Shown here: in pieces, positions 46,801-59,600 of the stretch
Layout of the letters: each line of letters opens with the position of its first letter
Numbering within the stretch: position 1 is the stretch's first letter
Assembly (NCBI RefSeq): GCF_050624435.1
Contig: NC_134539.1
Location: forward strand, 143,564,025-143,628,024
DNA: 64,000 nucleotides
Source: Tenrec ecaudatus
Taxonomy: Eukaryota; Chordata; Mammalia; Afrosoricida; Tenrecidae
Direction: 5' to 3'
Translations under genes and position numbers: made by a program
Notes under the pieces: model-generated
What the model saw: only the letters and a program-made list of their open reading frames with translations
Told to the model about the DNA's origin: nothing
The model's database searches: none

Positions 46801-49800
46801 TGCTGAAACCTGACAACGCCTGACGAGACACCACGGCTGGAGCAATGGACTCCATATAGCATCACATCCCTGTCAACACGTGTCGTATTTTCATACGTGG
46901 TGCACACACAGACACGCCAAGCAAAGGCACAGAGAAAGGACAAGCAGAAGCCCTTTCACAGCAGACCCTTCAAGCCCCACTCTCCTAAGAAGCCAATGGC
47001 ATGCCTCAGGAGACTTCCCACCCACGGGCCTGTGAGCCTCCTGCATTCGGCGTCATTGCATGTGTTTTGTGATTCTGAAGAGGGCTTTATATATTGGTAT
47101 TGGACATATGGGCTAATATCAGACTTATGGACTTGATCCTAGACTGGGCTGGGATGTTTTCTCAATACTCAATTGCTCTTGTCTATAAAGCTCTTTCTTA
47201 TACACATCTGAGTGTCTATGGATTTGTTTCTCTAGTCTACCCAGAATAACACACAAAGAAACCTCAAAACAAATTTCATGTTTACCTAGCACTGTTTCCT
47301 CCCTGGCCTTTTTGGGCAAGACCCTGCCCCAGCAGCCAGAATCCTGTCAATCATCAGCATGCAATCTGTCAAGCATGTAGCCCCAGGCAAGCCATGACCT
47401 TGATTTTGCCTGCTGACATTTCTCTGGCATTGTCCCTCTCTGGTGCTCCCACCCTTCTCTGCTTCCCTGGGATCCTGACCCTGCCGAAGGCTGCTCTGCT
47501 TTCAGGCTAGAAGAGGGTGGCAGCTGGCAATCAACCCCTTCTCTCCTTGGTCCTGGGCTCTGAGCCCGCAGAGGCATACCCACCACACACAGTGATCTGG
47601 ACCGTGTTGCTCCTCTTGGCGACATTGCTGATGGTTGCCGTGCAGGTGTACGTCCCGCTGTCCCACTCGGAGGTGACCAGGGTGAGATTCTGAGCCTGGG
47701 CTATGGTCACACTTCCTCTCTGGATAGTGAAGTTGCCTGGGGGTGCCCCGGGGATGGTGCACCACAGGCTGAGGCGTTCCCCCTCATCCAGAAGTGTGGT
47801 GGAAGATTCCAGCTTCGGTTTGGAAAACAGCTCTGGAAAAAAACCAAAAAAAACAATAAGGGCATGGGGCAGTGGACTGAGTCACGTGATCCTGTAAGGT
47901 GGGCACATGGCATGAAGCATCTGTCCAAATCCTGGTTGCCGTGCTCAGGTACTGTTGAGTCATCTCAGACACATAGAGACCCACCCTCACTCCTACCCCC
48001 ACCCGACCTGCCGGTCCGTCCTCACAGTTGTTATGTTTGAGTCATTGTTTCAGCCACTAGCTGAGGGACTTCCTCTTTCTCGACCACCCTCTACTTTACC
48101 AAGCACGTCACTTTCCAGGGGCTGGCCTCTCGATAACACATCCTAAGTATGTGAAAGGACGTGGGACCATTCTTGTTTCCAAGGAGCACTCTGGCTCCCC
48201 AGACAGACGTGTTTGCTGTTTTGGTATTCCTTGCTAGGTACCTTCCTTGCTAGCAGCTAATTAACAGGGGTCAATCTTCCTCACTCCGCTTCCTGTACCG
48301 CCTCGGACAGTGTTTGGCTGCTACTCATGAGGTTTTCAGGGCCTAATCCCTTAGAAGCACATGGCCTGTTCCGCCTCCCTAGTCTGTACTTAGTCTGGAA
48401 GCTCGGTTGAAATCTTGGCATCGGTGGTGACCCTGCTGGGGTTTGAAGGACTGGGAGCATTGACTGCCAGCATCCAGCAACTAGCACAGTATGACAAGCC
48501 TGACAGAGCCGTGGGTCAAACCCCTGTCCATGCACACCAAGAACGACCGCTAATGTAAACGGAAAGCTTTAGTTAGCGATGATGCATCAATCGTGGGTCA
48601 CAGGGCCATGGGGTCAGTGGTAGAATGCTCACCTTCCATGCAGGACACCTGGTTCCATTCCTGGTGCACCTCGTGCACTTACCTGTCTGTCACTGGAGGA
48701 CTGCATGGCTGCTAAAAGTGACTAGAGAGAAGGGCTTGACCTACTTCCAGAAATGAGCCAATAAAAAATGCCTTGGATCCTTTTAACGACGGTGTGGAAG
48801 GTGAAGCAGGAAGCCCCTGCCCTCCCCACACTGAAGCCAAAGCAAAGAGTTACAGGTCAAGTGGGCCATGCTGAAAGGCACCCCCCCCACACACACACAT
48901 GGAATATCCCAATGTGAACCACCTTCTGGTGGCTCGAGACACTGAGGCTAAGAAGGCAGCCCACATGTCCTCAGAAGAGTGTGCCCCAGGAGAAACACAC
49001 TGGACCACTACCCCACGGTCAAGTTCTCCCCGACCACTGAGTCCGCCATGAAGAAGACACAAGATGGCAAGACCCTGGTGCTCATTGTGGGTGTCGAGCC
49101 ACCGAGCACCAGACCCAACCGGCTGTGATGAAGCTCCGTGACACTGACGTAGCCACGGTCAACACCTTGATCAGGCCTCATGGCGAGAGGAAGGCATAGG
49201 TTCCACTGAGTCCCGACTGTGACGCTTCAGATGCTGTCCACAAAAGCAGAATCCTCTCAACCGAGTCCAGAAGGCTAATGCAAAATACAAACTTTTTCGA
49301 TCGAAAAACAAACAAAACAAACAGAGATGACAAATGGTCTGATCCGCAACTCGCTGTGGGGTTGTCAGCGGGCCAGGCAGCCAACAAAAATTGCTTTATC
49401 AATAGTAACCAACGTGCCACAGAAAGGTTAGAGTTATCCAGGCAAGAAGGACAGGGAAAGTGTCCGAGGCACAAAGGACAGCCAAGGGGAAGGCCTAGCA
49501 GGAAGATGTGCAGACTGTATCCTCGGGACAATGGGAACAAGGAAGGGTCGGGGTCAGGTGGGTTTCGTAGAGAGATTTCTAGCAGAGAATGAGTGAGGGT
49601 AGAGGGCCCAGGCTGGAGACAAGAGGAGATGCAATTTGGGCCCAAACCAGAGTGACATGGGGTTGGAAAGAAGTAACAGCTGGCCACTGTGACACTAGTG
49701 CTTCCTGTGAAGGGAAACGAGGAAGACCTCCTGAAGCCTCCCAAGGTCAAGCATTTGATCAAGCACCACACTATGCATGGTGCCACTCTAAAAGGTTATT

Positions 49801-50570
49801 GGTTTCATGACTCAGTTTGAATGTCAACAGGGGTAAAGACCGAGGTTCAAGCTGTCTAGCTATGAGTTGGCACCAACTCAAAGGCAAAGTCATCTCCTAA
49901 CATAAATATTCCTTGAAATAGGTCAATATTTCAGTCTTGTGCAAGCTTTTAGCTACTGGCAAGCCACTCGTTAACTACTTGATCGGTGTAGAGACTTGGA
50001 TTGCTCGCGTTAGCAAGTACAAATAGCTTTCTAATTATGACTTTTGTTGAAGAAGGAAGAAGTTTATATCTTCAAGGCAGTAATTTTTCAGACAACCAGC
50101 CTTTCAGAGGAAGAAGAAGAACCAAGGCCTAAACTTCCTTTTAAGAAAGCTTTTTGGGATAGAGCTTTGCAAATGGAGTCTGAGGTCAGGGAATCCAGCC
50201 CTGCCACTGTCTCTAACCGTTATAGGGCAAACAGCCAGCTCTGTATTGGTCATCAAGGTTACAGAGCGATGGATGTCGTCTCTTTTAAAATCATTCAAAG
50301 TCCACGGAGTCGTTCTAGTTCCTCAACAAGGAGCAAAGCAAAAGCTTCAAAAAGGTGGATTTATTTCCTTAAGGCACCTTGTGTATCCTTCCTTCCGTTA
50401 TATCTGTGTTCTGAGCACCACCGAGAAGTTGGGGTTAGGAGAAGGCCCCAAAGCAATCGACCTCCTGATACACCTTAGAATCTCCCCTTAGGCACTGGCA
50501 AAGGAAAAAGAAAGCAAAAAAGAGGGAGATGATGACAGGAAAAATTCAAAAGCAATGAGACCACATTAAA

Positions 50571-50609
<39 letters not shown>

Positions 50610-53600
50610 ATAGTGAATGAAGGGGTAAGTGCAGAGTGGAGACCCGAGGCCCAAGTGTCGACCACTGGAGATCCCCTCACAGAGGGGTTTAGGAGAGGAG
50701 ATGGGTCAGTCAGGGTGCGATGTAGTACCGATGAAGAACACAGCTTTCCCTCAGATCCTGGATGCTTCCTCCCCCCAGCTACCATGATCCGAATTCGACC
50801 TTGCAGGGCTGGATAGGGCAGAGGTTGTACACTGGTACATATGAGGACTGGAGGCACAGGGAATCCAGGGTGGATGATACCTTCAGGACCAGGGGTGTGA
50901 GGGGCGAGGCTGGAAGAGTGGAGGGTGAGTGGGTTGGAAAGGGGGAACTGATTACAAGGATCCATATGTGACCTCCTTCCTCCCTGGGGGATGGACGGCA
51001 GAGAAAGGGGGGAAGGGAGACTCTGGATAGGGCAAGATATGACAAAATAACAATCTATAAATTATCAAGGACTCATGAAGGAGGGGGGAGCGGGGAGGGA
51101 GGGAAAAAAAAAAGAGGACCTGATGCAAAGGGCTTAAGTGGAGAGCAAATGCTTTGAGAATGATTAGGGCAAAGAATGTATGGATGTGCTTTATACAATT
51201 GATGTATGTATATGTATGGATTGTGATAAGAGTTGTATGAGCCCCTAATAAAATGTAAAAAAAGAAAAATATATATATACATATATATAATAAAAATACA
51301 TAAACCATCCTCAGGTGGGCGCAGGGTGGTTTAGAATTCAAATTAGGAAAGGCTGGTCTGTTTGTAAAGCGTTACTGTCTCAGAAACCCACAGGGGCTGG
51401 TCGACCCTGTCCTAGAGGGTCGATAAGAGTCAGAATCGACCTGATGGCAGTGAGTTGGGGTTTCTTGTTTTGGGTCTTTCGGTGGAGGCGGCAATGGGGA
51501 AGGAGCGGCAGAGCAGCGGCCTCGGAACCAGGAGGAAGGTGGGCCCCGAGACCTGGAGAAAGCAGCAGCAACTCTCGTACAAAGAACCCGGTCAGACTAT
51601 CATGAAGAGCACAAGGGATCTGAACAAGTATTTCCTGAGCTACGCCAGTGTCCTAAGCTCTGTACTAAGTTCCAAAGATGTGAACATGTTTGGTTTTTTT
51701 CTTCAGTCACAGGCCTGGCCCCTTAAGACTTCTCATAGAGTCAAGGGGACAAGACACGAACACCAACTCTGACCGTAGCTACTGATGCGAAGGAGCAGAG
51801 CCTGCTGGGAACGGAGCAGCCTCGGTGGAGGGAAACCTGGAGAGCGACCTGGGGCTCGGCCTTTAAAGGCATTAGAAGTCTGATAGCCATGGGGAAAGGT
51901 GTTCCAGACAAGAGAGATGGTCAATGAAGGACAGTGGAGCTCAGAGCCTCTGCGCCCAGGAATAACAATCTCGGTTAGGGACCATGGTCGGAAGCCTCCT
52001 TACCCCCAGCCCCATCGAGTATAGGCGAGGCCAAGAGAAGCCCCCGAGGCCACAGAGGTGACGGGCGGTAAGGTGGGAGGTGGATGATCGAGCACGCATC
52101 CCACCCATCACAGCTGACCACTGACTCACTTGACGTTGCCTGCTCCCCAGGGACACCCTGCAACTTTGTGTGTGTAATGTTGAACGAGCAGGGAAGGGGA
52201 CACCGTGGACTCTCATTGGCCACCGCCAATTTGGATCCTATCCTGGAGCCTCTCGAATGCCCCCACAGAAGCATGGTCTTCCCACAGCTGCCCTACCTGT
52301 TATGTTGACCATGATGCTGCTGAGCTTGGATATCCGGCTGGATTCGACTTTGCAGGTATAGTTGCCGCTGTGCTCCACCATGGCCATCACCGAGTAGGAG
52401 GCCTCGCTGCCGTGGCTGCTGTGGGCCACGATATTCTTATCCTTGAGGATGATGATCTCAGGGAATTCCTGGGCCTGGTACCTCACCTGAATGGTGCACT
52501 TAATGTGGAGCTGATCTCCCTCTGTGATTGTCCCCTCAGGACTGATGTGGAACTTGGGGATGGAGAAGGATTCTACGAGAGAAGAGGACACGGTCACACC
52601 TGGGAAAAGGATGAAGTCACCCCTCTTCTTGTCCGCTCCTCGGGGTCTTGGTCTTAGTCTCAAGCAATGTGTTTATGAATGACAAGATCTGGCCTTTCCC
52701 CTCAAAACCCTTCCCCTAGCGTCACCCCCTCCCCAACCCTCCTGTTCAATCTTGCGGCTTCAGCCTTGTTCTTAACTGCCAGGTAGGTCTCTGATTTTAT
52801 TTCGCTTTCCAAAGGCTGCACCACTTTCTCTAGGTCCCTCCTGCAAAACCTTCTGTAAGTAACCTCAGAAGTAACCACGAGAGCTACAAATGGGTTTGTC
52901 CGCATCCACCAAGGATGCCCGACGCTCTTCCACCCCCGCCTGGCAGGAACAGCGCATGAGCTGTGGGATTTCAGCACGAATGGCCCACAGCTTTCCAGAG
53001 CGACTGTGATAAGGCAGCCTCTGAAAGTTCATGGCAAAACGCCATGATCGTTTCGTCACGTTTTCCCACGAACATTCCGAAGCTAGTGTGTGCAGACCTT
53101 TATTTACATTTTGAATGGTGTCCGAGTGAAACATGCTTGGAAAGGACTGACTTTGGGTGCTGAAGAACAAACCCTAGGTTCTGAGAACCGCAGGGTCACC
53201 AGAAGGGCCCAGCCCATACCCAGTTTTACGCTCGGTCTCCCTGTACTGAGCCTGCAAACCAGAAGGCTGGGGGAAAGAAGGAGAAGTACTGACCCCTGAC
53301 GGTGACCAGTTCGCTCATGGTGAACTTCGAAGTCTCCATCTGGAACCCAGAGTAGATCATAGCTTGGCAGTGGAAGAGGACGATGTGGTCCTGCTCCTCG
53401 ATGGGGAATTCTACCACGGCAAAGTTTTGGTTTGTGTTCATCTTCTCTCTTGTTTGCTTGACAGTTCTGGTGTCCATTGTCAATTTTTCAATTTTGAAGT
53501 TTATTGGGGGCCGCTCCTCTTCGACAGAACAGTTGACCGTCACAACCTCACCTTCGATCACCTCCTTCTTGTCCAGCACCACCTTGGGGTTTGGGAGTCC

Positions 53601-56600
53601 TTTGGGGAAACAGAAAGACCATCAACATCAAGCTGTACCCGAGCCTTAGCGGGGTCACTGAGGTCAACCCACAGTGAGGGCTCTGGGCGTTGTGTTCCGT
53701 GAACACCCAATACCATGTAACCAATCAAGTCGCTGTCAAGACTACATCAGGGTAGAGCTGGGCTCCATTTGGCTGCCAATGGCTGAATTCCTTTTGTTTT
53801 TTTAAGGGCCTTTCTTCCAAGGGGCCGTGTGGACCCAAACCGTGGGCTTGCAGCTCCAGGCACTCACGCCTAAAAATATGTACTCCAGGGCTCATTTTTT
53901 ATTAGCATCTACGTGCCCAGCGTTATACGAGGTAGTTTGAAAAATATCAAATAGACTTAAGATGTGATCGATGGTGACAGAGCTAACAACTCCATTGGAA
54001 AGACCAGTCTTCTCCATCGATAAGATAAAACAAAACAACCCACCCCCACCCCCACCCCAGGCAGTATTTGTGATCACCGCTGTAACTGTAATACTAATTT
54101 CTTAAATGCTAATCACTCATCAAACCACAGACGAGGATTCACTTTGTAGCCATGAACCTGCCTGTGTCAGTCCCATGATAAGCCTGCTGGGTTGGGTGGA
54201 CAGCCATGATCAAAGTACATCCTATTTCGAGATGACGAAGCTGAAACTCAGAGAAGGTCAAGGCCTGTTCGAAAGTGCACAGCCTGCGAGGCCCCGAGAC
54301 TGGGCTCTCCGTCTCCAAGGCCATTGCTGTGTGCTGCCCTGAACAGCGTGAGGCTGCAGAGGCCCCCAGGGACGGGCGACCAGGAAGGGAAAGGGCTTCT
54401 CTTTGCCTGGGGGTGGGGGGGGGTCCGTCAGAGAAGGCTCTAGAAAGGGCCTTGGAAGAGAGGTTGGGGGCTGGACATTTCAAAGCTCGTGCCTGTGGCT
54501 CTTGGGAAGCCTGGCAAGCTTGAGCAGGCGGAGAAACCATCAGCTGTAGAAGCATTGAGTGGGGCTCTGGGATGAGACCTGGGGTAGGGCAGGGGGACTG
54601 GGGCGGGCTGAGGGAGGGGCTCCTGCAGCCCGTCTCATGCCTGCTTCCAGTCACTCCACAGAGAACATCCCTGGACAAATCTTTACTGAGATGGCACCAA
54701 CTACGGAGCGCCTCAACTAGGCACCCAGGCACACCCAGGAGCCGACGCCTCCAACAGTGGGCTCCCGGCAGTCCATTTCACAGGCACTTACTGAGTGCCT
54801 GCCGGGAGTAGGTTCTTTGTTTAGGCTTCAAAATCATGCCAGACACCAGCTCTCTCCTCATAAGCTCAGCCCAAGAGTGTAGACGGCTATGTGGAAAACA
54901 GGTCCCCAAAGTGGAATAGCAGGGGGAACCCGATTATAAGGATCTACATGTGACCTCGTCCCTGGGGGACGGACAACAGAAGAGTGGGTGAAGGGAGACA
55001 TCGGACAGGGCAAGATATGACAAAATAATAATTTATACATTATCAAGGGTTCTTGAGGGAGTGGGGAGCAGGGAAGGAGGGGAAAAATGAGGAGTTGAGC
55101 CAGGGGCTTAGGTGGAGAGCAAATGTTTTGAGAATGATGAGGGCAATGAGTGTACAAATGTGCTTTACACAATTGATGTACGTATGGATTGTGATAAGAG
55201 TTGTATGAGCCCCTAATAAAACAATTTTTAAAAATTGGAAGAGCCACAGCCCTTTATGGGAAATTCACTCTAGATGGGGAATAAGCCTGAGCCCTTTATA
55301 CTTAAATATATATATATATATCTCCTCTCAACAACTTTCTAAGAGGACTCGATGATATCCCCATTTCCTGGGGAGGATTTGGAAGTGTGGATAGCTTAAG
55401 GAATTGTCCAGAAGCCAATCTCTGAACACTTAGGCATGGTCTTTACACACAGGCAAAGGCCACCGACCGCCGAGTGCCTCAGGGTCAGTCCCTTGGAAGA
55501 GCTCTGCTTGGTTCCGAAGAGGGTCTCAGGAGAGACCTTCCAGTTGAATCTGACTGGCGGCAAAGGAACTAGCGAGGATAAAGGCCGGGAGGTTAGAACT
55601 AGAGGTCAAGAACATGGGCCGGGGCGCCGGTGTGGGCCTACGCGAGGTTCCAGGCCGGGAGACTCACCTTTCACCAGCACCTTGTATTCCTTCGTGGTTT
55701 TCTCCTTGTTGCTCAGGGTCACCGTGCACTTGTACTTCCCCGAGTGATGCATGCGGGCTCGCGGGATGAAAAAGCTCTCGGTGTCCTTGGTGGAGGAGAT
55801 GTTGTAGATCATGGCGTCGTCCTTGTAGAAGCGCACCAGGTGCTGCGGCCTGACCTCCGAGGTGGTGCTGATGTCCACAATGCACTGGAGGGTCAGATTC
55901 TGCCCGTTGGGCACGGTCCCCGCTGGCACGCTCTCCATGCGGATGCTGTTGATGGTGAAAGCTAGGTGCGAAGGGAAAGGAGGTCAGCCGTGCCGGGGGA
56001 TTTGGAAACACATCCTCCAGGCTCGGCCAGGCCTCCAGGCGATTGCCACCTCGTCAACACGCGTGCCTGTCACCTCGTGAGGGACCCTGCGCCAGATACA
56101 CCCAGCTAGGCCAATTCCAATCCCTGAGCCCCAGGAGCTTCCGCTAGAGCAAGCACGTGCTGTTGTAGGCCTCCTTCAGCTTGGGACTCACTTTTACACA
56201 CGGAGTAGCTAACAGACAGACCTGCCAGCCACTCCGCGAGCACCGTCGCCCCTCTGAGATCTTATGGAAAATGGCGCCCCCTTCGTAAACCGTCCAGATG
56301 CAACCAAGCCTGGATTCTGTGTGCGGGCCTCACGGCGGACACGCTAACCGGCGGTCAGTCCCCAGCTCACCAACAGATGCACTCCAAGATGCGTCGTTAC
56401 GTGCAACGTGCAGTTAAGTCAGGGCGCTGCATAAGGCTATCAGCCTTACGTTGGCGCAAGGAGAAGCAAGAAGCCCTTCACTGATTTCAGAGCTGGGAGC
56501 GCAGCTCGTGAAAACGAATGCGCTGGAGACTTTACCCAACCTTAAATAAAGGGCAGATGTCTGGTGCACTTCCCACGGAGTCCTGGGGGGTGCATGGGTG

Positions 56601-59600
56601 AGCTCTGGAAGCCCACGCACCCCTCAGTTGTAGAGAGGGTTCACGGCTGTCCCTGCTGACCCTGAGAGGTTCAGCGCTACTGCCATGGGCTTTTAGAAGA
56701 GCCGAAAGAGGCCAGGTCTTTTCAACCTGGAGAGGTGAAGGCTGAGGAAGGAAGATCCAACATTAGGCAGCTGCTGCACAGAAGAGGCACTTGGAGGCTT
56801 GCACCCCAATGGCAGATCTCAGAATAAGAAAATGAAGGGAGCTGAGCCCCAAGGCCACTGAGCATCGGATGCGGATGCTCCCTGGGAAGGCAAGGCATGG
56901 TGACTAGGCCGCCACCTGGCCCTCAAGGGGAAGTGACTCAGGAAGAGGAGGTGGGGGAAGTGGGGTGGGGTACCCACTCACCACTGTCAGGAACATTCCA
57001 GGGCACCACAAAGTGAGGCAACCCTGATGAGCTTCTGTACTGAACACAGAGTACTGACCACGCTCCCCCCACCCCCACCCTCCGCAGTGCCCCCCCTCTC
57101 AGCTTCATCTCAAGCAGCAACAGGTTCCATTCACATCCCTTCAAGGGGACCCTTACCGGGCACGTGTGCAGGTCCTAGAATTATAGGGTGATGATTAACA
57201 CATCACACCTGCTGTCCAAGACATCGCAGGGACCGGGGGACACAGGTAATCTGGACACAATGAGAGAGCTCCCCGAGGAAGGGCTGCCCGGGATAGTCAA
57301 GGACAATTGAAGGGAATGAGCCAGGCACTGAGCCTTGAAGCGGGCCAGGAAGGAGAGGTGAGGAGGTCGGGGCGGGAGAAAGACAGGTACGAGGGCACTT
57401 CCTGGGCACGGGGCTTCAGGAACCTGAGTGTGGGGACAGAGGGTCTGGGTGGGTGGCACCAGAAAGGAGGGCTCCACCGGCAGGGCTGATGAGCTGGTCC
57501 CTCTGAAAGGGAGCAACGGAATGAGACTGGATTCTAGATCGATGAGGGTGCACCAACTACCGAAACCCGCCTGTGGATAGTTCTGATGGAAGTTACTGAA
57601 GCCTCAACGAGGGCAGGGGCATTGGGGGTGAGGGGAAGAGGCAGACTTAAGCAATCTTTAACAGACAGACTCCAACGGACGTGTTGGATGAAATACAGGC
57701 GTTGTGGCAAAGGTGGAAAGAGAACTACCAGGTTTCTTGTTTAGGTGCCCGGGAAGATGAGGGGACACCACCCTGAGAGAACACTGGAAAGATAAGAGGA
57801 GAGAAAGTCACCGTGCAGTTGAATCTGAGAGGCCTGAGGGCTCACAGGGGGGCCTGGGGGGCGTAGCGGTCACTCACTGCGCCGTGATCTGCAAGGTTCA
57901 GAACCACTAGCCTCTCCTCGGGAGAAAGCCGGCTTTCTTCTCCAGGAACGAGTTGTCGTCTCGGAAAGCCACCAGGGCCGTCTATTCTGCCCTGTCGGTC
58001 TGCTCTCTGAGTCCACATTGACTCGAGGGCTGTGAGTCTGGTGTGTTTCTTTTAGGGATAACTAGGCGGGGCCATCAGGCCACTGGGCCCATGTTAAGAC
58101 TGACACGCGGGGCCCGAGGGGACCAGGGGTGTGTGTGTAGATGTCGGGAGAGGATGAGGCGGTGGAGCCTGTTGAGACCAGGCCAGGAGTAGCATTCTAA
58201 GTCGACATCTCTCCTAAGGGAGACTGAGGAGGACTGGTGGGAGATGGGAGAACAATCAGGGAAGAGGAACTAGGAGACCCAGGAAGGAGACACTCAGGCC
58301 TGGTGGACAGAGTCAGAGGGAGGGCAGGGCCTAGCGGGCTATAGGCAGGACCGGCCTGTTGACATTGGCATCCGGTGGTCCTTGCTGACCCCTAAGGGAG
58401 AGGTTCCCAGGGGGAGGTAGGGGGTTGAGGCCAGACTGTGGTGCAGTGGGGAGCAAGTCGATGGTGGGGTGAAGGAGTGAGGTGGAGATTCAAAGAAGCT
58501 GGACTGAGAAAGCAAGTGGCTGTCCAGAGAAGTACAGATAAGTGGAAGGGTCGGTGCGTGAATTTTCTTTTTCCTACAAAAGAGGAAAAGGGACTCCGTC
58601 GTGATTTTGCGCTGAAGAAAGGAGTCAGTGGGTGGAGAATGACGGTCCTCAGAGGGGCAAAAGGGAAGGGTGCTGAGCACATGACAGAGGAAGGTCCTGG
58701 GGGGGACTCGAGGGGCGGGCTCAGAGTCCAGGAGGCCAGGAAACCCTGATTGGCCGAAGAGGGGGGAACATCACCCCTGAGGCTGGAGGCTGGAGGGAAG
58801 ACTGGAGGATGGGTGGGGCCAGATAAGCTTGTAACCAGGGCAGGGCAGGAAGCTGTGGGTTCCCTGCAGACAGACCACCACTAGTTTCTTGCTGAAGATG
58901 GAGTTGAGGTCGTCATCCTTGCGGGTGAGGTGGGGATTTGGCAGGGCTTTGAAGGCCTGGGCTAGTTAGGAAAGGGTCTTGGTCCTGACCTGCAGACAGT
59001 GGGCCACATGGAGCCAGCCGGAGCCCGGGCATCTCATAGGCGTGCACCTTTCTGGACTCAGTGATGGGAGACGGGTTTTGGTCCCTGCTCTGCTAACGCC
59101 CAGCGTGTTGGTCTTCCGGACCCTCAGTCTCAAGGTCTCTGACAGTGCGGAAGGCCGGAGAAAACAACGGGAGGGAAACAATGGCCAGCCAAATTCTAAG
59201 GCAGCGATTCTCAACCTGCAGGTCGAACGACTTTTTCACGGGGGTCGCCCGATTCATCACAGTAGCAAATGACAGTGATGAAGTAGCAAGGAAAATAATG
59301 TTATGGTTGGGGGGTCACCACCACATGAGCAACTGGCTGAAAGGTTCGTGGCATCAGGAAGGTTGAGAACCTCTATTCAACGGGCTTACCTGCAGGCAAA
59401 AAGAATGTTGTTTAGGAACCGGGAGAGAGATTTCCCTTGAAGTGGGGCAGAAGGCAGGAGGGAACGGAGGTGCTGGGAAACTGGGTGCACAGAGTAAGAG
59501 AAGTTCAGGGCGTGGCCTGGCGGGAACAAGCCTGAGGGGTGGGTGGTGCAGGAGCCGATTGTAAAGCCGGAGAGGACTGGATTCGAGCAAGGCTAGCGTA

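Larger units (their letters stand above)
46182..47583 (-). other. PECAM1 intron 6
   Basis: Holds SINE-type sequence (46590-46850), an LTR-like fragment (46985-47253), and around 46375-46570 two partly similar segments sharing 'cagaaggaaac'. No gene. Confidence 0.7.
47833..52296 (-). other. PECAM1 intron 5
   Basis: Contains a BovB 3' piece, a tRNA-Gly-type SINE, the RPL23A pseudogene and a LINE 3' end. The 144-residue open frame at 50044-50478 has no recognisable domain. Confidence 0.75.
53600..55667 (-). other. PECAM1 intron 3
   Basis: Contains MIR-like sequence near 54215-54290, a LINE 3' end (54905-55240) and a short (TA)n at 55304-55321. No gene. Confidence 0.75.

Noticed and set aside
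48607..48680. possible tRNA-Gly gene
   Set aside because: A- and B-box segments are present but the acceptor stem does not pair and a SINE body follows; it is a SINE head.
50044..50478. 144-residue plus-strand open frame with an acidic run and an RSRSSSS stretch
   Set aside because: No recognisable domain, no splice or promoter evidence, inside PECAM1 intron 5; I could not link it to a known gene.
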